A stretch of 64,000 bases of DNA from Paenibacillus artemisiicola (GCF_017652985.1 NZ_JAGGDJ010000007.1:114304-178303), one strand, 5' to 3'; positions 1-8,550 are shown, numbered from the stretch's first letter. Notes: generated from the sequence alone by a model not told the origin. Translations and numbers: made by a program.

Positions 1-320
1 ATCCCCTTGTCGGTTATCCGGATATGCAGGACCCGCTCGTCTTCCTTCGAACGCTCCCGCCGGATAAGTCCCGCGGCTTCCATGCGTTTCAGCATCGGCG
101 TCAGCGTGCCGGAGTCCAAGACCAATTGTTCGCTGATCTCCTTGACCGACATCGTCTCGTGCTCCCATAAGGCAAGCAAAACCAGGTATTGCGGGTATGT
201 TAAGTCCAAATCGTCCAGCAGCGGCCGGTACATTCGGAATATCGCGCGCGAGCAAGCATACATCGAAAAACACAAATGAGCTTCCAACGGTATATGAGGT
301 CCTTGGTTATCGTCTTTCAT
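1..320 (-). CDS. ohrR: OhrR-like MarR-family peroxide-sensing repressor (3' end outside window)
   Basis: Read on the minus strand from the ATG at 318-320, this gives about 106 residues and leaves the window before a stop. A GGAGGAGGG ribosome-binding site lies just upstream. The protein has a single Cys at residue 17 in a CFSMYACSR context, followed by a TYPQYLVLLALWEHE stretch and a winged-helix segment with LDSGTLTPMLKRME and RRERSKEDER. These match the organic-hydroperoxide sensor OhrR of Bacillus, where the equivalent N-terminal Cys is oxidised and releases the operator. It most likely represses a peroxidase gene such as ohr, which is not in the window. The neighbouring thiol peroxidase and thioredoxin reductase fit a redox role. 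The family call is firm; the exact sensor type is inferred from the Cys. Confidence 0.85.
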   Translation of the reverse strand, partial: MKDDNQGPHIPLEAHLCFSMYACSRAIFRMYRPLLDDLDLTYPQYLVLLALWEHETMSVKEISEQLVLDSGTLTPMLKRMEAAGLIRRERSKEDERVLHIRITDKG

Positions 321-532
321 CGCTCATCCCTCCTCCAACGTGAACGGCCGCATGTCCATCGCCCTTCATCTTACAATCCCTTATCCAAAAACACAATGCA
401 TCGCGAAGCCGGAAGCCGGAAATCGGGCAAAAAACAAAGATAAAGCCCCTTGATCGAATCGGATCAAGGGGTTTCCGTCTCCTTCATGTCCCGTTCGGTC
501 CCGCTCCGGAGACGGAGACGGACCGCGATCGC

Positions 533-1054
533 TTACTCCGCGAGCCCGCGCAAGGCCGCAAGCGCGGCGTCGTAATTCGGATGCTCCGACAGCTCGCTCA
601 AATATTCGACGTAGCGGACGGTATCGTCGGCGTCGACGATGAAGATCGCCCGTTGGTCCAGCTGCAGTTCTTTGATCAGCACGCCGTACGCCTCGCCGAA
701 GGCCCGATGTTTGTAATCCGACAACGTGACGACGCGTTCGATGCCGGCGGTCGCGCAAAACCGGCTCTGCGCGAACGGCAGGTCGACCGAGATCGTCAAG
801 ACGACCACGCTGTCGCCCAGCTTCGACGCCTCTTGATTGAAGCGCCGCGTTTGCGCGTCGCATACGTCGGTATCCAGCGAAGGCACGACGGAAATGAGCT
901 TGATCCGGCCCGCGTAATCGGAGAGGCTTGCTTCGGTCATGAGATCTTTGTTGATGGTGAAGGCGGGCGCCTTGTCCCCGACTTTCAATTCCGGACCTAC
1001 CAGCGTGATCGGTTGCCCGCCTACCGTTGCTTTGCCCGTACGTTCTTGTGTCAT
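533..1054 (-). CDS. tpx: Thiol peroxidase, atypical 2-Cys peroxiredoxin
   Basis: A 173-residue protein starting at the ATG at 1052-1054, preceded by GGAGGA. The reading frame is open far upstream, but only this start has a ribosome-binding site, and the upstream part overlaps trxB. It carries the Tpx peroxidatic Cys in SLDTDVCDAQTRRFN (about residue 65) and the resolving Cys in FAQSRFCATAG (about residue 100), and has the usual family length. It reduces hydrogen and alkyl peroxides in the cytoplasm with electrons from thioredoxin. It lies 62 bp downstream of trxB on the same strand with no terminator seen between them, so the peroxidase and the reductase that recycles its donor are probably co-transcribed. 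Confidence 0.95.
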   Translation of the reverse strand: MTQERTGKATVGGQPITLVGPELKVGDKAPAFTINKDLMTEASLSDYAGRIKLISVVPSLDTDVCDAQTRRFNQEASKLGDSVVVLTISVDLPFAQSRFCATAGIERVVTLSDYKHRAFGEAYGVLIKELQLDQRAIFIVDADDTVRYVEYLSELSEHPNYDAALAALRGLAE

Positions 1055-1116
1055 GAGAAATTCCTCCGTTTTAGTTGATTTGGTTTGAGGTGACGCGTGA
1101 ATGCAAACTACTGCTG

Positions 1117-2046
1117 TTACTGCTGTTCGAACAAGAAGCTTTCGCAATCCAGCGCCGCTTTGCAGCCGCTGCCCGCCGACGTGATCGCCTGACGGTAGAC
1201 GGGGTCCATGACGTCCCCGCAGGCGAATACGCCGGGCACGTTCGTGCGGGACGTACCCGGAACGACGTCCACGTAGCCTTGCTCGTCGGTGCGTATCTGC
1301 CCGCCCAAGAACCCGGTGTTCGGACGATGACCGATCGCGAGGAAGATCCCGTCGGCTTCCAGCACCTCGTCCTCTCCCGTCGCGTTGTTGCGCACTTTGA
1401 GCGCGGTCACCCCTTTGTCGCCGGACAGCACTTCCAGCGGGGTCGCGTTCAGGCTCCACGCGATCTTCTCGTTCCGGCGCGCGCGGTCCTGCATGATCTG
1501 GGAAGCCCGAAGCTCCTCCCTGCGGTGCACGAGGCGGACCTCGGAAGCGAACCGCGTCAGAAACTGCGCTTCCTCCATCGCGGTGTCGCCGCCGCCGATG
1601 ACGATGATCTTCTTGTTGCGGAAGAAGAATCCGTCGCAGGTCGCGCACGTGCTGACGCCTTGGCCGATGTTTTCCGCTTCTCCCGGGATGCCGACCATTT
1701 TCGCGGAAGCGCCGGTCGACAGGATGACCGCGTCCGCCGTGATTTCGGCGCCGCCTTCCACGTACAGCGTGAACGGACGCCTCGATACATCCACGCGGGT
1801 CACGTAGCCGGTTTGAATGCGCGCGCCGAACCGTTCGGCTTGCTTCCGCATATTCTCCATCAGCTCCGGCCCCGTGATCCCCTCCGGAAATCCGGGGAAG
1901 TTCTCGACTTCCGTCGTCGTCGTCAGCTGTCCGCCCGGCTGCGACCCTTCGATAATGAGCGGGGACAGGTTCGCCCGCGCCAAGTAGATCGCCGCCGTTA
2001 ATCCCGCCGGACCCGTTCCGATAATAACCGCCTGATGATGCATCAT
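1117..2046 (-). CDS. trxB: Thioredoxin-disulfide reductase
   Basis: A 309-residue FAD/NADPH flavoprotein. The N-terminal FAD-binding motif is IIGTGPAGLTAAIY, the redox-active CATC is in STCATCDGFFFRNK (near residues 135-138), the second dinucleotide motif is IGGGDTAMEEA, and the C-terminal FAD motif is GVFACGDV. It keeps cytoplasmic thioredoxin reduced using NADPH. The start is one of two consecutive ATG codons (2041-2046) behind AGGAGG; either fits. A sigma-A promoter at 2105-2133 drives it, with a dyad operator over the -35. It precedes tpx in an apparent operon and is divergent from the alpha/beta hydrolase gene. Confidence 0.96.
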   Translation of the reverse strand: MMHHQAVIIGTGPAGLTAAIYLARANLSPLIIEGSQPGGQLTTTTEVENFPGFPEGITGPELMENMRKQAERFGARIQTGYVTRVDVSRRPFTLYVEGGAEITADAVILSTGASAKMVGIPGEAENIGQGVSTCATCDGFFFRNKKIIVIGGGDTAMEEAQFLTRFASEVRLVHRREELRASQIMQDRARRNEKIAWSLNATPLEVLSGDKGVTALKVRNNATGEDEVLEADGIFLAIGHRPNTGFLGGQIRTDEQGYVDVVPGTSRTNVPGVFACGDVMDPVYRQAITSAGSGCKAALDCESFLFEQQ

Positions 2047-2104
2047 GAATGCCTCCTCTTATTCGTTTGTCCGCTAATCATTCGCTCACAAACTTTATGA
2101 ACCA

Positions 2105-2133
2105 ATCATATCCACCGGGTATTAGTTTGTCAA
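2105..2133 (-). promoter_or_regulatory. sigma-A promoter of trxB-tpx
   Basis: On the minus strand: -35 TTGACA (2128-2133), 17-bp spacer, -10 TATGAT (2105-2110). It is placed about 60 bp upstream of the trxB start. Confidence 0.8.
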
Positions 2134-2141
2134 CAAATTAA
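2122..2141. promoter_or_regulatory. Dyad operator over the trxB -35
   Basis: Imperfect palindrome TTAGTTTGTC/AACAAATTAA (8 of 10 positions pair) covering the trxB -35 box. The same half-site, TTARTTTGT, occurs in the divergent promoter at 2294-2313. Size and symmetry fit a MarR-type winged-helix repressor. The protein that binds it cannot be named from sequence. Confidence 0.6.
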
Positions 2142-2293
2142 TTTTAAACAAACAGATATCGTTCGTGAGCCGGCCTTTCTGCCGATCCGATTTTAAACGC
2201 CTATATGGAAGAGATCATCCGGAAGCCCAAACGAGGCGAAATCCGCGTATTTTAACGCTTCATTATAGCGATCGGCGAAGCAAAATTTTTCAA

Positions 2294-2331
2294 TTAATTT
2301 GTTGACAAACTATTTGTGCACAAATTATTAT
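2294..2331 (+). promoter_or_regulatory. Hydrolase promoter with two overlapping dyad operators
   Basis: Plus-strand -35 TTGACA (2302-2307), 18-bp spacer, -10 TATTAT (2326-2331). One dyad, TTAATTTGTT/GACAAACTAT (2294-2313), covers the -35. A second, TATTTGTG/CACAAATT (2311-2326), fills the spacer. Their centres are 15 bp apart. The arrangement implies repression by the factor that also acts on trxB. Confidence 0.65.
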
Positions 2332-2416
2332 AGGGATGCGAGCAAGCCACAACTGGCCAAGGTAACGAGGGCGAGTACGGGCGGTTCGCGAAACCCGCCA
2401 TTCTGAGGAGGAATAC

Positions 2417-3370
2417 ATGATGAAAAAGGTTACAAGCAAAAAGGTTATGACGCTGTCGCTGGCCCTCGCGCTGATCGGTACGGGAACGGGCATCGGAGCG
2501 AGCCTCGCGAAATCGCCGGTCGCGGAAGCGCAGCATTATACGGCCGGCGTCGTGAACACGGGCAGCGGCCACTACATAACGGTCGGCAACAACGTGAAGC
2601 TGTACGTCGAGGACGTGGGCGAAGGCAAGCCGGTCGTCTTCATCCACGGCTGGCCGGCCAATCACGAGATGTACGAATATCAGGAGACCGAGCTGCCTAA
2701 GCAAGGGATTCGCTTCATCGGCATCGACCTGCGCGGCTTCGGCAAGTCCGACCGCCCTTACGACGGCTACGATATGGATACCTTCGCGGACGACGTCCGC
2801 CAGGTCATCGACAAGCTGGAATTGAAGGACGTGACGCTGGCCGGATTCTCGATGGGCGGCACGGTGGCAACCAACTACATGATCCGGCATAAAGGACACG
2901 CGGTGTCCAAGCTGATGCTGTTCGGAGCCGCTTCCCCGAGCTGGAGCCAGCGCGACGGTTATCCGTACGGCATCACGCAGAAGGATATCGACAACATCGT
3001 GACCAACCTGAAAGCGGACCGTCCGAACATGCTGAAGAGCTTCGGCGACGACTTCTTCTACAAGCAGCCGAGCCCGGCGTTCCGCGCCTGGTTCGATCAG
3101 ATGGGCCAGTCCTCGGATGCCCGCGCGACGATCGAAAGCATTCAATCGGTCGCGGCGACGGATCTGCGCGCCGGGCTGAAAACGATCGGCGTGCCGACGC
3201 TTATTCTGCACGGCGTGCACGACAAGGCGGTGCCGTTCGCCATCGCGGAGCAGCTGCACAAAGGCATTCGCAACTCGACGCTCGTTCCGTTCCAAAACAG
3301 CGGCCACGGCCTCTTCTATGAAGAGAAAGCGAAATTCAACGAGGAAATCGTCAAGTTCGTGAACCCGTAA
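2417..3370 (+). CDS. Exported alpha/beta hydrolase of the non-haem chloroperoxidase/esterase type
   Basis: A 317-residue protein starting at ATG 2417 behind GAGGAGG. Residues 1 to about 39 form a signal peptide (KK-rich start, hydrophobic stretch, AEA cleavage region), so it should act outside the membrane. The hydrolase fold follows: FIHGWPANHEM as the oxyanion loop, the nucleophile Ser in AGFSMGGT (about residue 145), the acid in HGVHDKAVP (about residue 270) and His in NSGHGLF (about residue 296). The nearest family is non-haem haloperoxidase/arylesterase, but the natural substrate is unknown. Its promoter shares an operator with trxB, suggesting induction by thiol or electrophile stress. 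A bidirectional terminator follows. Confidence 0.85.
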   Translation: MMKKVTSKKVMTLSLALALIGTGTGIGASLAKSPVAEAQHYTAGVVNTGSGHYITVGNNVKLYVEDVGEGKPVVFIHGWPANHEMYEYQETELPKQGIRFIGIDLRGFGKSDRPYDGYDMDTFADDVRQVIDKLELKDVTLAGFSMGGTVATNYMIRHKGHAVSKLMLFGAASPSWSQRDGYPYGITQKDIDNIVTNLKADRPNMLKSFGDDFFYKQPSPAFRAWFDQMGQSSDARATIESIQSVAATDLRAGLKTIGVPTLILHGVHDKAVPFAIAEQLHKGIRNSTLVPFQNSGHGLFYEEKAKFNEEIVKFVNP

Positions 3371-3385
3371 ACGCGATTCCCCCTC

Positions 3386-3416
3386 AAAAAACCCGCCGGG
3401 CGCCCGGCGGGTTTTT
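3386..3416. terminator. Bidirectional rho-independent terminator
   Basis: Perfect stem ACCCGCCGGG/CCCGGCGGGT flanked by A6 on the left and T5 on the right. It serves the hydrolase gene on the plus strand and the ABC permease gene on the minus strand. Confidence 0.9.
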
Positions 3417-3456
3417 CATCGTTTACGTAGGCACCTTGTTCTTGATTGCTTGCACG

Positions 3457-4224
3457 TTAGACCCGCTTCTTGAACGCCCGCATGGCGAACAGATAGGCCA
3501 GCAGCAGGATTCCGATGCACCACGCCAGCGCGAGCCAGATGTCGTTCCCCGCCGGCTGTCCCGCCAAAAGCGCCCGGATGGCGTTGACGATCGAGGTCAC
3601 CGGCTGATGCTCGGCGAAGGCGCGGACGACGGTCGGCATCGACTCGGTCGGCACGAACGCCGAGCTGATGAAGGGCAGGAAGATGATCGGGTAGGAGAAG
3701 GCGCTCGCGCCGTCGACCGTCTTGGCCGAGAGTCCGGCGATTGCCGCGACCCAGGTTAAAGCCAGCGTAAACAGCGCGAGGATTCCGGCGACGGCCAGCC
3801 AAGGCAGCACGCCGGCGGATGAACGAAAACCCATGATCAAGGCGGCGATAATGATGACGACGAGCGAGATGGCGTTGGACACCAGCGAGGTCAGCACGTG
3901 GCCCCAAAGCAAGGAGGAACGCGAGATCGGCATGGTCTGAAACCGCTCCAGTATGCCCCGCTGCACATCGGTGAACAGCCGGTACGACGTATAGGCGACT
4001 CCGCTGGCGATCGCCATGAGCAGGATCCCGGGCAGCAGGTAATTCACGTAGTTGTCCGTTCCGGCTTGAATGGCGCCTCCGAACACATAGACGAACAGCA
4101 GCATGAACGCGATCGGCATGATCGTCACCGTGATGATGGTGTCCATGCTGCGGAACACATGGCGCATGGAACGTCCCAGCATGACGCCGATATCGGTGAA
4201 AAAATGCTTCTTAGCAGCCTCCAT
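3457..4224 (-). CDS. ABC-2 type exporter permease (DrrB-like)
   Basis: A 255-residue membrane protein with about six hydrophobic segments, and an N-terminal region (ITVTIMPIAFMLLFVYVFGG) typical of daunorubicin/multidrug ABC-2 permeases. The central EQ-loop-like TDVQRGILERFQTMPISR contacts the ATPase in this family, and SSAFVPTESMP near the C-terminus is also characteristic. Its ATG at 4222-4224 directly abuts the stop codon of the ATPase gene (TAA then ATG), so translation is coupled. With the ATPase it should form a drug or lipid exporter; the substrate is unknown. Confidence 0.9.
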   Translation of the reverse strand: MEAAKKHFFTDIGVMLGRSMRHVFRSMDTIITVTIMPIAFMLLFVYVFGGAIQAGTDNYVNYLLPGILLMAIASGVAYTSYRLFTDVQRGILERFQTMPISRSSLLWGHVLTSLVSNAISLVVIIIAALIMGFRSSAGVLPWLAVAGILALFTLALTWVAAIAGLSAKTVDGASAFSYPIIFLPFISSAFVPTESMPTVVRAFAEHQPVTSIVNAIRALLAGQPAGNDIWLALAWCIGILLLAYLFAMRAFKKRV

Positions 4225-5022
4225 TTACTTGCCCTCCTTCTTGCCGACGATGGCGAGGAAGATCTCCTCGAGGGTCGGCTGTTTTTCCACGTATTCCGCT
4301 TGCGCGGACGGGAACAGCTTCTTCAATTCCGCGAGCGTGCCGTTCGCGATAATGCGGCCTTCGTGCAGGATGGCGATCCGGTCGGCCAGCTGCTCGGCTT
4401 CCTCCAGATACTGCGTGGTCAAGAGGACCGTCGTCCCGCCGTTCGCGAGCTCCTTGACGATCTTCCATACCTCGATGCGCGCCTCGGGATCGAGTCCCGT
4501 CGTCGGTTCGTCGAGGAAGATGATCGGCGGATTGCCGACCAGGCTCAAGGCGATGTCGAGCCGGCGGCGCATGCCGCCCGAGTACGTGGACACCCGGCGG
4601 TCGGCCGCTTCCGTCAGGCCGAATCGGTTTAATACGTCGTCGGCCACCTGGCGAGGGTTCTTGAGATACCGCAGCTTGGCGATCATGACCAGGTTTTCGC
4701 GTCCGGTCAAGATTTCGTCCACGGCGGCGAACTGCCCGGTGAGGCTGATCGCCTGCCGCACGCGGTCGGGTTTGGCCGCGACATCGAATCCATTGACGGC
4801 GGCGGTCCCGCCGTCCGGCTTCAGCAGCGTGGCGAGGATTTTGACCACCGTCGTCTTGCCCGCCCCGTTGGAGCCGAGGAGCGCGAAGATGCTCCCCTTC
4901 TCCACCTCGAAATCGACGCCCTTCAGCACCTGCAGCTCCTTGTAGGACTTTTGCAATCCTTTGACTTGAATGCTCTTGGTTTGCATCGCTTGCCCGGTTT
5001 TCATGGCTTGCATGGTTTGCAT
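4225..5022 (-). CDS. ABC exporter ATPase (DrrA-like)
   Basis: A 265-residue nucleotide-binding subunit. Walker A is GSNGAGKTT (about residues 50-58), the signature is YSGGMRRRLD (about 145), and Walker B is IIFLDEPTTGLD (about 167-178), followed by TTQYLEEAEQLADRI. The C-terminal extension, ending TLEEIFLAIVGKK, is the DrrA-type tail. The start at 5020-5022 has GGGAGGG upstream. The first 16 residues are an odd low-complexity run rich in Met, Gln and Thr (MQTMQAMKTGQAMQTK), reflecting short DNA repeats; a start at a later Met is also possible. It is 13 bp downstream of the pentapeptide gene and coupled to the permease. Confidence 0.92.
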   Translation of the reverse strand: MQTMQAMKTGQAMQTKSIQVKGLQKSYKELQVLKGVDFEVEKGSIFALLGSNGAGKTTVVKILATLLKPDGGTAAVNGFDVAAKPDRVRQAISLTGQFAAVDEILTGRENLVMIAKLRYLKNPRQVADDVLNRFGLTEAADRRVSTYSGGMRRRLDIALSLVGNPPIIFLDEPTTGLDPEARIEVWKIVKELANGGTTVLLTTQYLEEAEQLADRIAILHEGRIIANGTLAELKKLFPSAQAEYVEKQPTLEEIFLAIVGKKEGK

Positions 5023-5035
5023 CGGAATCCCTCCC

Positions 5036-5695
5036 TTATAGAATCGTGACGTTCGTCAGATCGGCTCCCATGCCCTTGAGCAGCGCATAGGTGAGTTTAT
5101 CCATCGCCGCGCCGTCGAAGCGGATGGTTTTGATCATCCGGTAGTACTTGTTCGTGAGCGCGAACCCCGGCTTGAACGATACGTTGTTCAAGGTGGCGCC
5201 CTTAAACGAAGTTCCGGTTAAGGCCGCGTTGTCGAACTTTACGCCGATAAACGTCTGCCCGTCGAAACGCTGACCGCTCAGATCGGCGTGCTTGAAGTCC
5301 GCCCCGTCGAACGTGCACCCTTCAAACGCCGTCTTCCGAAGATCGGTCATCGCTAATGTCGCGTCGGTCAGCCGTACGCCCGTGAATTTGGCGCCGTCCA
5401 GTGCCGACTTGGTGAAATTGGTGCGGACCAGGATCGTTTTGCGGAAGCTGGCATTCGCCAGGTCCAGCGTGGACAGGACGCAGTCCGTCAGGTTCGCGCC
5501 GTCGAAATTCGCGCCGCGGACGTCGCTGCTCTTGAACGAGCTGCCGGTCAGATCCGCGCCCGAGAAGTCGGTGCCGCGCAGCGCGCTTCCTTTGAACTGT
5601 CCCTTATGCGCCGTCACGCCGGCAAAGTCGCTTTCCGCCAGGTTGCTTCCGTTAAAGTTCGTCAGGACGTTCCGCTCCAATTTTGCGTTTTTCAT
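5036..5695 (-). CDS. Pentapeptide-repeat protein in an exporter operon
   Basis: A 219-residue protein made almost entirely of A(D/N)LxF-type pentapeptide repeats (for example LRGTDFSGADLTGSSF and ANFDGANLTD), which fold as a right-handed square beta-helix. The last 45 residues (from about FALTNKYYRM) break the pattern. No signal peptide is seen. It is the first gene of a three-gene unit with the DrrAB-like exporter, behind a strong promoter. Pentapeptide proteins such as McbG and Qnr protect DNA gyrase, and McbG is encoded with the McbEF exporter, so a self-resistance role is possible. Many pentapeptide proteins have no such function, so this remains inference. Confidence 0.88.
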   Translation of the reverse strand: MKNAKLERNVLTNFNGSNLAESDFAGVTAHKGQFKGSALRGTDFSGADLTGSSFKSSDVRGANFDGANLTDCVLSTLDLANASFRKTILVRTNFTKSALDGAKFTGVRLTDATLAMTDLRKTAFEGCTFDGADFKHADLSGQRFDGQTFIGVKFDNAALTGTSFKGATLNNVSFKPGFALTNKYYRMIKTIRFDGAAMDKLTYALLKGMGADLTNVTIL

Positions 5696-5823
5696 CTTAA
5701 ATCGCTCCTCTAAAAATTAATTTTTCAACACGCGTTTCGCATTCTTTCAATTGCGTTGGCTGCGGGCTCCGGCAGGGCGGATGCGAGGTTGTTCTCGCTC
5801 GTATCGATCACCTTCATATCTGC

Positions 5824-5852
5824 ATAATAAGCCATACTACTGTGACTGTCAA
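5824..5852 (-). promoter_or_regulatory. sigma-A promoter of the pentapeptide-ABC operon
   Basis: Minus-strand -35 TTGACA (5847-5852), 17-bp spacer, -10 TATTAT (5824-5829). It starts transcription about 120 bp upstream of the pentapeptide gene. The rest of 5696-5875 shows no other clear element. Confidence 0.8.
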
Positions 5853-5902
5853 GGTACTTTTTTTATTATAATACTCAATCGATGATAATCGGTTCCTCCC
5901 CA

Positions 5903-5930
5903 ACAAAAAAAAACCGCGCGGCGCGCGGTT
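5903..5930 (-). terminator. Terminator of the stalk-domain gene
   Basis: Perfect GC stem AACCGCGCG/CGCGCGGTT followed on the minus strand by a run of T. A second strong stem (CGGCAGCCGAT/ATCGGCTGCCG, 5962-5988) lies between it and the gene. Together these explain most of 5853-6075, and I see no gene there. Confidence 0.85.
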
Positions 5931-6075
5931 CTGGGCAGCTTTCCTGGCTTTCAACGTCAAACGGCAGCCGATTCGCGATCGGCTGCCGTTTGGTTGTTTC
6001 GTATCCCGTGCGTTTGACGAATCGTGGATTGACGCGCTGCCGATCGTATTCCGTTGCCATCACGATAGCCGACGC

Positions 6076-7029
6076 TCATTCTTTCGTTGCCTCCGCCCTT
6101 ACCTCGCCCGGCAGCGCTAAAGCCAAGGAGCCTGACGCTTCTTTGACTTCATCGCCGACGATTCGTTTGACGCCCGTAACCGCCGTCTTCCCATCAGGAT
6201 CGATTTTCCCGGCCGTTATGTTCGTACTCGTCACCAAGCCGCTGGTTCGATAAAAGAAAAATTCCCGCTTGATCTCGGGTTTGATTCCCGCGGCATCCGT
6301 CACTTTGCCGTCCATGAACAGCTGATCCGTATCTTTCTGTCCAACGGGGATGCGCGCCTGCCACGTGACGACGAAAAAGTCGTCCTTCACTTCATAGAAC
6401 GACACGGTATCATCCGTGATGAGGAAGAAGCGATTCGCTTCGCCGATCGGAAAGAAATACGCCGTTTCGAAGCCTTCCCGTTCGTGCGAGTAAGGGATGG
6501 GCTTAATGGCATAATGAGCATTCTTCGACCCCTTGTCCATCGCGAATTGCCGCGCTTTCGCCAGCTCTCCCTTATAGAGCGTATCTTGCTCGCTCGCGGT
6601 AAGCGGCGAGTTCACGAATGCGGTATCCCCGCTTGCCGCTACCCGATAGCCATACAACCGCGCAAGGAAGCGCAGCGGAACATACACCCGATTATGCACG
6701 AGCTTCACGGAAGCATCGAGCGTGACTTTATGGGTCTGATTCGCCTTCACGGAGTACGCGGTATTTTTGCCCGGTATTAACGTCGACGTCTCCGACCATT
6801 TGCGAACGGTTGCCGTCTTGGCGGCTTGGTTCCAGGTCGTCGAAGCGCCGAGCGAATCCGCCAGCGCGCGCAGCGGAACCAAGATGCGCCCCTTATCTAC
6901 GACAAGCGGATCGACTAGTTGAACCGGCTTACCGCCAACGACGATTTTCGAAGGGGCAGCCGCATGGGAAGTGGCGGAAGCCGCTAGCAAGCCGGCGGCC
7001 GCGGCGACGACGACAAGCATTTTCTTCAT
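6076..7029 (-). CDS. Secreted stalk-domain protein (copper amine oxidase N-terminal-like domain)
   Basis: A 317-residue protein with a signal peptide over residues 1 to about 24 (MKK, Ala/Val-rich stretch, SHAAA). Residues about 28-142 carry two copies of the stalk-domain pattern: VGGKPVQLVDPLVVDKGRILVPLRALADSLG and HNRVYVPLRFLARLYGYRV. Such domains are common in secreted Paenibacillus proteins and are not enzymatic. The remaining 170 residues resemble no family I recognise. The ATG overlaps the stop of the MFS gene (ATGA), so the two are translationally coupled. Function unknown. Confidence 0.8.
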   Translation of the reverse strand: MKKMLVVVAAAAGLLAASATSHAAAPSKIVVGGKPVQLVDPLVVDKGRILVPLRALADSLGASTTWNQAAKTATVRKWSETSTLIPGKNTAYSVKANQTHKVTLDASVKLVHNRVYVPLRFLARLYGYRVAASGDTAFVNSPLTASEQDTLYKGELAKARQFAMDKGSKNAHYAIKPIPYSHEREGFETAYFFPIGEANRFFLITDDTVSFYEVKDDFFVVTWQARIPVGQKDTDQLFMDGKVTDAAGIKPEIKREFFFYRTSGLVTSTNITAGKIDPDGKTAVTGVKRIVGDEVKEASGSLALALPGEVRAEATKE

Positions 7030-8285
7030 GATGATTCTCCAACTCCTATCGCTCCGTCTTTTGGAGCCGTCCTTCTTCTCCCTCCCGCGATAAGCAAAGG
7101 GATGCTAAGCACGAATGCGCCCGCCGTCAGCCACATGGGCAGCGCCGGATCGATCGAATAGGCCGCGCCGCCGATAATGCCGGACGGGGAGACGACGAGG
7201 AGGACGAGGACGGATAAGATCGCGAACATTTTCGCCCGGCGCTCGTCGTCGATCGCATTCGCGACCGCCGCTTCCAGGTAAGGGGCCGTGATCATCGTCG
7301 CCCCGGCGGCTAATACCGTGCTTGCGATGATCCACCCCGCGGCGCCTGCCGGCGTTAAGGCAAGCACGCCGTTGGCGACGGCCGACAGGATGAAGCCCCA
7401 CAGCATCGTACGAGGCGTCAGCCGCTCCGATATTCGCGGCATCACGAGCCAGAGCACGAGCAGCATGACGACGGAGGAGACGGCCGGCACGAAAGAAATG
7501 AATCCCTCCTCCACGCCAAGCCCGTCCGCCAGATACAAGGAGAGGTAGGTCCCCTTCATGGTCATTTGGAAGTTGAACAGCATGTAGACGCCGAACATGA
7601 GCAGCAGGCTTCGGTCGGTTAGCACGGCCCGCATGGTCGCGGCGTAGTCCCGCAGGGTTGCGCGGATGCCCAGCTCGCGCACCTCCCGCTTCTTCCTCAA
7701 GCCGATTTCCGTCTCGCGCGTCATGAAGTGCCGTCCCAGAAATTGAGCGGTCATGCAGACGAATGCGAGGACATACATCATCCGGCCGCCGGATACGACA
7801 CCGTAATGGCTGACGATGAGCCCGCCCAGCGGAGCGAAGAGGCCGCCAACGACGCCGATCACCTGCAGCAGCGTAAAGACGTATGTCCGCTCCCTCGGTT
7901 CCGTATCCTCCACGAGCAGACAATAGAACGCGGTATGGGGAACGCGCTGAAAGCCGTTGATAAAGGCGGCGGCAACGAAAAACCAGATGTTCTGCGACGC
8001 CGCCCACAGCAGCGTTCCGATCGACCAGCTGATCAGGTCGAACGCAAGCAGCGCGGCCTTGCGCCCCATCCGGTCGGTCAGGTAGCCGCTGATCAGCGAA
8101 GAGAACACCTGCACGGCCAGCGTCAGCGTCGTCACCCATCCGATCGCCGTCCCGCTAAGCCCGAATTCATGCATGTAGATCGTGGCATAGGTGGCGAACA
8201 TACTATAAGGAATCAAGAACAGCGGTTCAAACGCAAGACAGCCCCTGCTGTTGCCCTTCAAACGCGGAAATAATGCCGAAGCCAA
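7026..8285 (-). CDS. Major facilitator superfamily transporter
   Basis: A 419-residue, twelve-segment membrane protein. The conserved MFS loop is GYLTDRMGRKAALLAFD between segments 2 and 3. The start is a TTG at 8283-8285 with AAGGGGG eight bases upstream; no better ATG is available, because the next candidates fall inside the first membrane segment. The last bases overlap the start of the stalk-domain gene. The substrate cannot be deduced; sugar, drug or metabolite efflux are all possible. Confidence 0.87.
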   Translation of the reverse strand: MASALFPRLKGNSRGCLAFEPLFLIPYSMFATYATIYMHEFGLSGTAIGWVTTLTLAVQVFSSLISGYLTDRMGRKAALLAFDLISWSIGTLLWAASQNIWFFVAAAFINGFQRVPHTAFYCLLVEDTEPRERTYVFTLLQVIGVVGGLFAPLGGLIVSHYGVVSGGRMMYVLAFVCMTAQFLGRHFMTRETEIGLRKKREVRELGIRATLRDYAATMRAVLTDRSLLLMFGVYMLFNFQMTMKGTYLSLYLADGLGVEEGFISFVPAVSSVVMLLVLWLVMPRISERLTPRTMLWGFILSAVANGVLALTPAGAAGWIIASTVLAAGATMITAPYLEAAVANAIDDERRAKMFAILSVLVLLVVSPSGIIGGAAYSIDPALPMWLTAGAFVLSIPLLIAGGRRRTAPKDGAIGVGESS

Positions 8286-8550
8286 CCGGTTGGCCCCCTT
8301 AATCGTTCATGTCGTAATCTTGCGAGACGAGCCTCCTCGTTAATCCGGCGGAAGCAGCCGATCGGGCAGCTCTCCCATTTCACTCCTAAGATAAGCTAAT
8401 TATACCGAATTCGGTGCGGCAATGGATAAGGATTACGAAATAAAGCCCGGTGCTCCGAGCCGAGGGCATGGAATATGGATCGTTGGAGGACTATCAATAT
8501 TACCTGATTATGGTAAATTTAGAGAAAAGGACCCATAGGAGGGAAATAGG

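Noticed and set aside
1055..1648. N-terminal extension of tpx by nearly 200 codons
   Set aside because: It runs inside trxB in another frame; a clear ribosome site marks the ATG at 1052-1054.
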